From Falsiruegeria litorea R37 (lineage in GTDB: Bacteria > Pseudomonadota > Alphaproteobacteria > Rhodobacterales > Rhodobacteraceae): a DNA stretch of 64,000 nucleotides. The notes below the pieces were generated by a model, which was not told where the DNA came from, did not search any database, and worked only from the letters and a program-made list of their open reading frames with translations. Every line of letters starts with the position of its first letter. Positions within the stretch are counted from its first letter, which is position 1. The position numbers and the translations under genes were made by a program. The stretch lies in the NCBI RefSeq assembly GCF_900172225.1, contig NZ_FWFO01000001.1, positions 2,108,001-2,172,000 on the forward strand. Direction: 5' to 3'. This document shows positions 47,481 through 54,244 of the stretch, piece after piece.

Positions 47481-47978
47481 TATTTGACACGGTTGTCAGG
47501 GCTTTTCCGTGGATGAAAGACTGCGCGCGCGGGTCGTGACCCTCACCGAGCTATGCGAAACCAAGATTTTTTCGACTTCCAGACCGGGTTTGTTTCCCAA
47601 AATTTGAAGTGACCCAAGATCCTCATCACGAAGTGTCAGCACGTGCCTCAGCCTGCCCGTGCATAGCCGCCCTTCGGGAGTTCTGAAGCAAACCGTCAAA
47701 CCAATACTACTGTTTGCTGCGCAGCGTGCTAACCGCAGCAACGATACTGAAGAGAACCGAACGAGAACGCCGAAGTCTTCAGACGAAGCAACCGATAAAT
47801 TTGGGAGATCCAGCAGACACCGTATCCAAATTGTCGTTTCCCTGCCACGTGGTGGCTCATAGCAGTTGTGTGAGAGCCTCGCTTGTCGCATACATATAGC
47901 CAAACACCACGTACTGCGCGTTATCTTGAGTGTGAGGTCCGTGGGGCATACCTTCTAACGTACAGCACGGCGAGCAGA

Positions 47979-49055
47979 ATGAATAAAGCCACTGAACCAT
48001 TTCGTTTTATTGATCTATTTGCCGGAATCGGCGGCCTCCGGATCGGTTTTGAAGCAATCGGTGGAGTATGTGTATTCACCTCCGAGTGGAACAAATACTC
48101 TCAAGAAACCTATAGGGCGAATTTCCCAGACGATGACCACAAAATCGAAGGTGACATCACAGCGATCAATGAAAAGGACGTCCCGGCACACGACTTGTTG
48201 CTCGCGGGTTTCCCATGCCAGCCCTTTTCAATCGCTGGGGTATCCAAGAAAAATGCCTTGGGAAGAGCTCATGGTTTTGCCGACGAGACTCAAGGCACGC
48301 TATTCTTCGATGTCGTACGGATCCTAAGGCACCATAAACCGAAGGCATTCTTGCTGGAGAACGTGAAGAACCTTCTGAGCCATGACAAGGGGAATACGAT
48401 GCGTGTCATTTTGCATGCATTGGACGAACTCGATTACGATGTCGACTATCGCGTCATAGATGCCCAAAGTTGGGTCCCCCAGCATCGGCAACGGATTTTC
48501 ATATCTGGTTTCCGTAGAGATTTTCCGACCAACTTTACCATGGAAGATGTGGAGATTCCTGAAGGGCGCAAACCCATTCTTAAAGATATCCTTCATCCTG
48601 AAGATGGATCTGAAATTGCTGAATTTCCGTTTACAGTGGGCTCGCTTGCTGAAGTGTCGGAAAAGTATACCCTGACCCCCAAACTCTGGGATTATCTTCA
48701 GAGGTACGCTGCAAAACACAAAGCTGCGGGCAATGGATTTGGTTTCGGCTTGCGAGGGCCTGGCGATGTCGCCAGAACGCTGTCCGCAAGGTATTACAAG
48801 GACGGTTCAGAAATCCTTATTGAGCAGGATGGAGACATTCCGAGGCGCCTGACCCCACGGGAATGCTCACGTCTAATGGGGTTTGACCGACCAGGTAACA
48901 ATCGCCCCTGGATCATTCCTGTTTCGGATACCCAAGCTTACCGCCAATTTGGGAACGCAGTGGCCGCACCGGTCGCCATTGCGATCGCAAATGCCATGGA
49001 ACCGTGGCTTACCAACACGGTGGCTATCAGGTCAAGAAAGGTTAATCGTGCCTAA
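47979..49055 (+). CDS. DNA (cytosine-5) methyltransferase
   Basis: 358 residues. Seen: motif [15 protein letters not shown] (residues 12-25), motif [10 protein letters not shown] with the catalytic Cys80, motif [10 protein letters not shown] (ENV 127-129), motif VIII QHRQRIF (168-174), and motif [12 protein letters not shown] near the C-terminus; the target domain lies between VIII and IX ([11 protein letters not shown] follows it). Start ATG 47979 was chosen because motif I then sits at the normal distance; a TTG reading 32 codons longer adds unlike sequence. It overlaps vsr by 8 bases and begins the cargo operon. Methylation protects host DNA; the target site cannot be read from the sequence, although the Vsr and EcoRII-N-like partners point to a CCWGG-like site. 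Confidence 0.93.
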   Translation: MNKATEPFRFIDLFAGIGGLRIGFEAIGGVCVFTSEWNKYSQETYRANFPDDDHKIEGDITAINEKDVPAHDLLLAGFPCQPFSIAGVSKKNALGRAHGFADETQGTLFFDVVRILRHHKPKAFLLENVKNLLSHDKGNTMRVILHALDELDYDVDYRVIDAQSWVPQHRQRIFISGFRRDFPTNFTMEDVEIPEGRKPILKDILHPEDGSEIAEFPFTVGSLAEVSEKYTLTPKLWDYLQRYAAKHKAAGNGFGFGLRGPGDVARTLSARYYKDGSEILIEQDGDIPRRLTPRECSRLMGFDRPGNNRPWIIPVSDTQAYRQFGNAVAAPVAIAIANAMEPWLTNTVAIRSRKVNRA

Positions 49056-49545
49056 GACACGGCACCCGATGAGCCGATCACAGATGATGTCGCGGATCGG
49101 GTCCAAGGACACAAAGCCTGAACTTGTCGTCAGGCGCACACTACACGCCTATGGATTTCGTTTTCGACTTCACAGAAAGGAACTTCCGGGAAAACCAGAT
49201 CTTGTGTTGAGCAAATACCGGTCAGCAATTTTTATCCATGGGTGTTTTTGGCATGCGCATGAAGGCTGCCGATATTTCAGACTGCCAAAGACACGGCGTG
49301 AATTCTGGCAAGAGAAACTTCTCTCCAACAGAAAGCGCGATCAGGCAGCGGTTCAAAGTCTTATCGATGGCGGCTGGCGCGTTCTAATTGTTTGGGAATG
49401 TGCAACTCGGGAAATTCAGATTGAGAAACTTGTCACCTGTATCACCGATTGGTTGCAGTCCCATGAAAAATTTGCAGAAATATCTTCTGACACACGGCGA
49501 AAAAGTCATTCAATAGCAAACCAGAAAGCGAAAACGAGCGTTTGA
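49048..49545 (+). CDS. vsr: Very short patch repair endonuclease (Vsr)
   Basis: 165 residues. Seen: [20 protein letters not shown] at the N-terminus, [24 protein letters not shown] with the catalytic Asp and His, and zinc ligands Cys/His in [10 protein letters not shown]. Vsr nicks beside T:G mismatches formed by deamination of 5-methylcytosine, which lessens the mutation cost of the methyltransferase. GTG 49048, with AAGAAAGG upstream, gives the family N-terminus and overlaps the methylase gene; the downstream gene starts one base after its stop. Confidence 0.93.
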   Translation: MPKTRHPMSRSQMMSRIGSKDTKPELVVRRTLHAYGFRFRLHRKELPGKPDLVLSKYRSAIFIHGCFWHAHEGCRYFRLPKTRREFWQEKLLSNRKRDQAAVQSLIDGGWRVLIVWECATREIQIEKLVTCITDWLQSHEKFAEISSDTRRKSHSIANQKAKTSV

Positions 49546-49546
49546 A

Positions 49547-51172
49547 ATGAGCAACGAACTGATTAACGAACCAGACGCCCCAAGGCTGATCAACGGTCTA
49601 CGGGATACAGGCTATGACTTTCGGACAGCTTCTGCCGACATCATAGACAACTCGGTGGCTGCTGGCGCTCAGGAGATCAATGTTCGCATCGATTTGATGC
49701 AAGACGGACGAAAATTTGTCTATTTCGGCGATGATGGTTCCGGTATGAATGCCGACGGTGTGTTCAAGGCGATGCGCTACGGGGCTCCCGAGCGTGAAAA
49801 CCCTGAAAGCCTTGGCAAGTTTGGCCTCGGGTTGAAAACCGCCTCGAGTTCCGTGTGCCGCCAATTCACGCTGATCTCAAGAAACTCACCCGATGAAGCC
49901 CTGAGCAAGCTTTCCTGGGACCTTGATCACGTCGAAGCATCGGGGCTCTGGGAAATGAGCAGGGAACCGGTGACGGTTGATGAGGAAGAAGCCTTCGAGG
50001 AACTGTGTGGGGAAGGAAGTGGAACGCTCGTCGTATGGTCGAAATGCGACAGGATCCTCTCAAAGAACTATGACGAACCCGGTGGTGCGAAGGAAAAGGC
50101 TGCGATTGGCCGTCTCTCTGCTGGATTGCAGAAACACGTAAGTGAGATCTATCACCGTTTTCTGGATCAAGCCGATACCCGAGAGCGGAATATCACGATT
50201 TCTGTTGATGGCGTCAAAGTCGGGCCATGGGATCCATTTTTCCGAGAACGCTCGGAACAGGTCCTTGCTGAGAAACAACAGGCAATGGAGGTGCAGGTCG
50301 AAGACGGGAGTACACACAATGCTTCGGTCGCGGCATGGATCCTTCCTCACAGTGACGACCTGGACGACGACGAAAAGAGCCAAGCTCGCATTACCAACAG
50401 GGGCCAGGGATTCTACATCTACAGGGAAGGTCGGTTGATAAGTAGCGGTGGATGGCTCAGTGTTTTCGGCGGTCTCGACCCACATATGTCATTGCTACGA
50501 ATTGAATTTGATTTTGGGCACGAACTGGATGAGGCATTTCATATCGACGTGAAGAAATCCCGTGTTCTCTTTGATCCGGCCCTGTCCGAATATCTTGAAA
50601 AGCTTCTCGGACCAGCGCGCAGGGAAGCAAACCTGCGATACCGAAAGAAAGCCCAGAAAGCCGCAGCGAAGGCCAAGGTTGATCATACTTCTTCGAACCG
50701 CACTGTGGAGGGCACCAAAAACACGCGGCAAGCAACAGTTGAGGGTGCGGATCCCGACACGCAAAGTGCAGTGATCTCGAACAATCGCGGGCCGAAGATC
50801 AAAATTCGCCAGAAGATCGAAAACAACGTCGAACCTGGTAGTCTCTATATTGAAGCCGTTGACACGATCACGTCAGGAGACCTGTGGGAACCCAGCTATA
50901 GGAGTGCGGGAGTTGAGGGACATGTCGGTGCAGTATTGTTGAACAAGCATCACGACTATTACCAAAAAATCTACCTTCGCGCGGCAAGCAGCGGCTATTC
51001 CGTACAGGGAATGGATCTTCTGCTCTGGGCCTTCACTGCAGCCGAGCAGAACAACACCAACGAGGAACTGGATCCGATTTTTTCAGATATCCGCGAAGAG
51101 ATTTCCTCAAACCTTAGAAAGCTGTTGCGCGACGTGACCACACCGACCAGCGACGACCTTGAGGACGAGTAG
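49547..51172 (+). CDS. MORC/MutL-like GHKL ATPase
   Basis: 541 residues. Seen: the Bergerat ATP site with N-box ADIIDNSVAAGA (residues 30-41), G1 GDDGSGM (61-67) and G2 SLGKFGLGLKTAS (88-100), as in MORC, MutL and Hsp90 families. The general-base Glu of the N-box is an Asp here (Asp31-x-x-Asp-Asn35). A transducer domain seems to follow (FYIYREGRLISSGGWLSVFGG), and the rest is an Arg/Lys-rich region and an unknown C-terminal domain. ATP-driven dimer closing on DNA is the expected activity. It is 1 base after vsr and 9 bases before the HNH gene. Comparable ATPases occur beside methylases and nucleases in described restriction-type systems. Confidence 0.87.
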   Translation: MSNELINEPDAPRLINGLRDTGYDFRTASADIIDNSVAAGAQEINVRIDLMQDGRKFVYFGDDGSGMNADGVFKAMRYGAPERENPESLGKFGLGLKTASSSVCRQFTLISRNSPDEALSKLSWDLDHVEASGLWEMSREPVTVDEEEAFEELCGEGSGTLVVWSKCDRILSKNYDEPGGAKEKAAIGRLSAGLQKHVSEIYHRFLDQADTRERNITISVDGVKVGPWDPFFRERSEQVLAEKQQAMEVQVEDGSTHNASVAAWILPHSDDLDDDEKSQARITNRGQGFYIYREGRLISSGGWLSVFGGLDPHMSLLRIEFDFGHELDEAFHIDVKKSRVLFDPALSEYLEKLLGPARREANLRYRKKAQKAAAKAKVDHTSSNRTVEGTKNTRQATVEGADPDTQSAVISNNRGPKIKIRQKIENNVEPGSLYIEAVDTITSGDLWEPSYRSAGVEGHVGAVLLNKHHDYYQKIYLRAASSGYSVQGMDLLLWAFTAAEQNNTNEELDPIFSDIREEISSNLRKLLRDVTTPTSDDLEDE

Positions 51173-51181
51173 AGCTTTCGA

Positions 51182-52000
51182 ATGCTGAAAGATCACGCAG
51201 ACCTGATTGCATCTGAGTTGAGCGAAGGTACGGGTGCGTCTGTCGCTTTGAGCATTGTAGCCTCTGGAATTCGGTCAGGTTTGGATATTTGGTTCCAGGA
51301 TTTGGAGAAACGACAGGGACCGATTGTCGAACTCCGACCGCATGGTCTGAAAGCTCACCGGGTGCAACTTCGGTTCGGGAATTTCTCAAGGCAGATTTTG
51401 AAACAGATCTCCGAAGCCCCTGCGGAAGACATCCAACTGGCACGATCCCTCGTAACCAGCATCAGGGTCGAGGCCAACGTGGAAATTCCTGGTCAAAGCC
51501 TTGAATGCTGGACGGTTGATGATGGTAGATTTACGATAGCAGCTACCCTCAAACACGAAACCACGGCAGATGGCGGTGATGCGATCGTCGCTACTTGCCG
51601 GGAAGTCATTGTGCCCCTCATGGCTGCAATGGCGGAACTGATTGGTTACGACGAAATAGTCCCTGAGGACACGTCAGGAGAATTGGAGGGAGCCCTTTCC
51701 CTCGCGCTTGTTCGGAAGCGAGAGAGAAATCCGAGAAACAGGCTCCTTTGCCTCAGAGTGCATGGCTACAAGTGCTTTTGCTGCGGGATCAAACCGCAGT
51801 TGAAATATGGACCTGCGGGCAAGGTTCTTGAGGTACACCACCTGCAACCAGTGTCTCAATTGCATGAGGAGAAGCACTACGATCCAAAGACAGATCTTGT
51901 TCCTCTTTGCCCGAATTGCCACCGAGCAGTCCACACACGGCGGCCCACGCCGTATTCGATCGAAGAACTGATGAGTATGATGGATACGAATGTCCACTGA
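51182..52000 (+). CDS. HNH endonuclease
   Basis: 272 residues. Seen: an N-terminal domain of unknown fold (residues 1-175) and a C-terminal HNH nuclease: CFCCG (Cys198, Cys201), LEVHHLQPVS (His219, His220), DLVPLCPNCHRAVH (Cys243, Cys246, His247, His251). The four Cys form a zinc site and the His residues the metal-binding catalytic core. It is the obvious DNA-cutting subunit of the cluster. The gene overlaps the SNF2 gene by 11 bases. McrA-like methyl-dependent nucleases have this fold, so cutting might depend on the methylation state of the target. Confidence 0.88.
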   Translation: MLKDHADLIASELSEGTGASVALSIVASGIRSGLDIWFQDLEKRQGPIVELRPHGLKAHRVQLRFGNFSRQILKQISEAPAEDIQLARSLVTSIRVEANVEIPGQSLECWTVDDGRFTIAATLKHETTADGGDAIVATCREVIVPLMAAMAELIGYDEIVPEDTSGELEGALSLALVRKRERNPRNRLLCLRVHGYKCFCCGIKPQLKYGPAGKVLEVHHLQPVSQLHEEKHYDPKTDLVPLCPNCHRAVHTRRPTPYSIEELMSMMDTNVH

Positions 52001-53813
52001 TGTGAATTCACTTCCCGAAAAATTTGCTGACCTTCCGGATGCTCTCCCAGAGGGCATTCGTGTGAGTGGTCGTGTCCTTGATCCAGTGGTCATCATCGAC
52101 AAGGAAGATGGGAAACTCGTCGCAAAAATGGCCGGGCGCCGAACAGTAAAAGGTAAAGAAAAACTGATACTTGCCTTCGGCAATGAATTCGACTGGGTTC
52201 TTGATGACAAGACCATTCGCCCGTTACCTCATGATGCTGAGGAGTTGCTGAAAGCTTCCATGGACGTGGATCATGACGGAAGTGTTGGATACGGACAGCT
52301 CCGACAGCACATCGCCTCATCGGATGGTTCCTTGAGCATCCAACTCACTGATGCAGCGGGGCAATCGGGGTCGGTATCCGCTTCCCGATATCCAGACGAG
52401 CTGAAAATGCCCGGTCTAAACGCTGATTTGTACCCCTACCAAGCCAAAGGCGTAGCCTGGATGTGGGAAACCGTCCAAGCGCACGGAGGATTGATCCTCG
52501 CAGACGAAATGGGCCTTGGGAAAACCCTGCAGATAATTGCGCTGCTCGTGAAGGATCCCCCACCAGAGCAATCACCCGCATTGATCATATGCCCAACCAG
52601 CCTCATTGCAAACTGGGTCCGTGAAATCGAAAGGTTTGCACCCTCCCTGTCGGTCCTGGTTCACCGTGGCGCCTACAGAACCGGTGTGTTCACCGGTCTG
52701 CAGAGTGCTCAGGTAGTCATCACCACGTATGACACTATGGTGAACGACATCTCGATTTTTTCCGCATTTGAATGGTCTTGGGTAATTTGTGACGAGGCTC
52801 AGGCCATTAAGAACCCGGCCTCTGGGCGGAGGAATTGCGTTGCGACCATTCCACGCGTCCGAACTGTTCCCATGACCGGGACACCTGTTGAAAATAGCCT
52901 TGTGGACCTATGGTCACTGGCCGACTTCGCCATTCCCGGACTTCTCGGCACATTGTCTGATTTTGAGGCCAATTTCCCTGATGGGATCGAGACGGCGGCA
53001 GAAGTCGCAAAAATCGTCGAACCTGTCATGCTGAAGCGCCGTGTCGCAGACGTAGCCGACGATCTTCCTGAGCGTATAGATATCGAGATGCCTCTGGAAA
53101 TGGAAAGTGCTCTCGTTGAGCATTACAACGCGGTTCGGGAAGCCACTCTGGAGAAATATCCAGTCGCCGGGGCGCTCGTCGCCACCCTGCAGCTGCAGTT
53201 GGTGTGTGCTCACCCTTGGCTGCGTGTATCCGGCATCGATGTCACCGACACCGAAAATGCCGACATCGTTGAAGTTGTAGATCTTCCGCTGATTAACACC
53301 AAGATGGAGCAAACTGTCCGATTGATCCGAGAGGCTTTCACGACAGGCCGGAAAGTCTTGGTCTTCGCCCTGTTCAATCGTCTCGGGGATTTGCTGCAGC
53401 AAGCGGCTCCCGACCTTTCTGGCGCCTATTGGGGCGCAATCAACGGAGGAACACCGCAAGCAGACCGACAAGGCATAATCGATGAATTCTCTGCCGAGGA
53501 CGGCCCGGCCATCTTGGTATTGAACCCGAAGGCTGCCGGAGCAGGCTTGAATATCACTGCAGCGACCGTCGTCATCCACATGACACCAGTCTGGAATCCT
53601 GCATTGGAAGCTCAGGCAAGCGCAAGGGCACACCGAAGGGGGCAGACACTACCGGTCACGATCTACCACCTTTATTACGAGGATACTGTCGAAAGGATTA
53701 TGCTTGATCGTTCGGCTTGGAAAAACAAAATGGGCAACGAGATAGCCCCGGTGTCTACAAGAGATGATGAAGATTTGAGGAATGCCCTGAACATCAGGCC
53801 ACAATTGCCATGA
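51990..53813 (+). CDS. SNF2-family DNA translocase/helicase
   Basis: 607 residues. Seen: Q/Walker A region YQAKGVAWMWE then ADEMGLGKT (residues 171-179), Walker B DEAQ (268-271), motif III MTGTPVENS (295-303), and motif VI QASARAHRRGQT (starts at about 542). The SWI2/SNF2 group moves along duplex DNA with ATP rather than unwinding it. Residues 1-140 hold an unknown N-terminal domain. The gene overlaps both neighbours (11 bases before, 4 bases after). In a restriction system it could move DNA past the nuclease or remodel the complex. Confidence 0.9.
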   Translation: MSTDVNSLPEKFADLPDALPEGIRVSGRVLDPVVIIDKEDGKLVAKMAGRRTVKGKEKLILAFGNEFDWVLDDKTIRPLPHDAEELLKASMDVDHDGSVGYGQLRQHIASSDGSLSIQLTDAAGQSGSVSASRYPDELKMPGLNADLYPYQAKGVAWMWETVQAHGGLILADEMGLGKTLQIIALLVKDPPPEQSPALIICPTSLIANWVREIERFAPSLSVLVHRGAYRTGVFTGLQSAQVVITTYDTMVNDISIFSAFEWSWVICDEAQAIKNPASGRRNCVATIPRVRTVPMTGTPVENSLVDLWSLADFAIPGLLGTLSDFEANFPDGIETAAEVAKIVEPVMLKRRVADVADDLPERIDIEMPLEMESALVEHYNAVREATLEKYPVAGALVATLQLQLVCAHPWLRVSGIDVTDTENADIVEVVDLPLINTKMEQTVRLIREAFTTGRKVLVFALFNRLGDLLQQAAPDLSGAYWGAINGGTPQADRQGIIDEFSAEDGPAILVLNPKAAGAGLNITAATVVIHMTPVWNPALEAQASARAHRRGQTLPVTIYHLYYEDTVERIMLDRSAWKNKMGNEIAPVSTRDDEDLRNALNIRPQLP

Positions 53814-54244
53814 CGAAAAAGACATACAGAAAAACACTGAGCGCCAATGATGCCGGCGAGACGAAGAGCCACCAAGCCGGAATGCTCATTCCCAAGGCAG
53901 ACGTTGAGTTTAGGTCTTTCCTCGGAGACTTGGATCCAACCATCAAGAACCCACGGAGAACCATTCACTGCCTTGATGAACATGGTGAGGAGATCGAGTT
54001 GCAGTTCATTTACTATAACAACAAACTCCACGACGAAACCGGAACCCGAAATGAGTTCAGGCTTACCTGCCTGACTGGGTATCTAAGACAGTCCGGGGCA
54101 AAATCCGGTGACGAATTGGAGCTTTCCAAGGACGAAGGCCAAGAATTTTTCAAATTACGGCTGATCGCCAATTCCCACTCTGACGAAGACACAGGTGAAA
54201 CATCCAATCGGATTGTACTGAGAGGATGGAGAAGGATTCATTGA
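53810..54244 (+). CDS. Stand-alone EcoRII-N-like (B3 fold) DNA-recognition protein
   Basis: 144 residues. Seen: YRKTLSANDAGETKSHQAGM (residues 6-25) and IYYNNKLHDETGTRNEFRLT (67-86). These match the effector-binding N-terminal domain of the type IIE restriction enzyme EcoRII (LSANDTGATGGHQVG and YYN-x-RNE-x-RIT in the family). In EcoRII this domain binds CCWGG. There is no nuclease domain, so the protein would recognise DNA for the nuclease and translocase of the same operon. An acidic linker (DEDTGE) is followed by a terminal tail RIVLRGWRRIH (134-144) that recurs in the next protein. It overlaps the SNF2 gene by 4 bases and the next by 19. Confidence 0.82.
   Translation: MTKKTYRKTLSANDAGETKSHQAGMLIPKADVEFRSFLGDLDPTIKNPRRTIHCLDEHGEEIELQFIYYNNKLHDETGTRNEFRLTCLTGYLRQSGAKSGDELELSKDEGQEFFKLRLIANSHSDEDTGETSNRIVLRGWRRIH

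Larger units (their letters stand above)
46948..47978. other. Gene-free region between the recombinase and cargo operons
   Basis: About 1 kb. It holds an orphan rightward terminator (47282-47311), a 6-bp inverted repeat at 47351-47366 (TTTCAA-CACC-TTGAAA), five 21-bp iterons (47376-47480), and a dyad TGACA-N4-TGTCA at 47485-47498. Between 47500 and 47978 I see no gene I can support. The region is the likely control, replication or recombination site of the island. Confidence 0.75.

Noticed and set aside
47496-47903. Minus-strand open frame of 135 codons before the methyltransferase gene
   Set aside because: No ribosome site, atypical composition, and it would run into the operon's control region.
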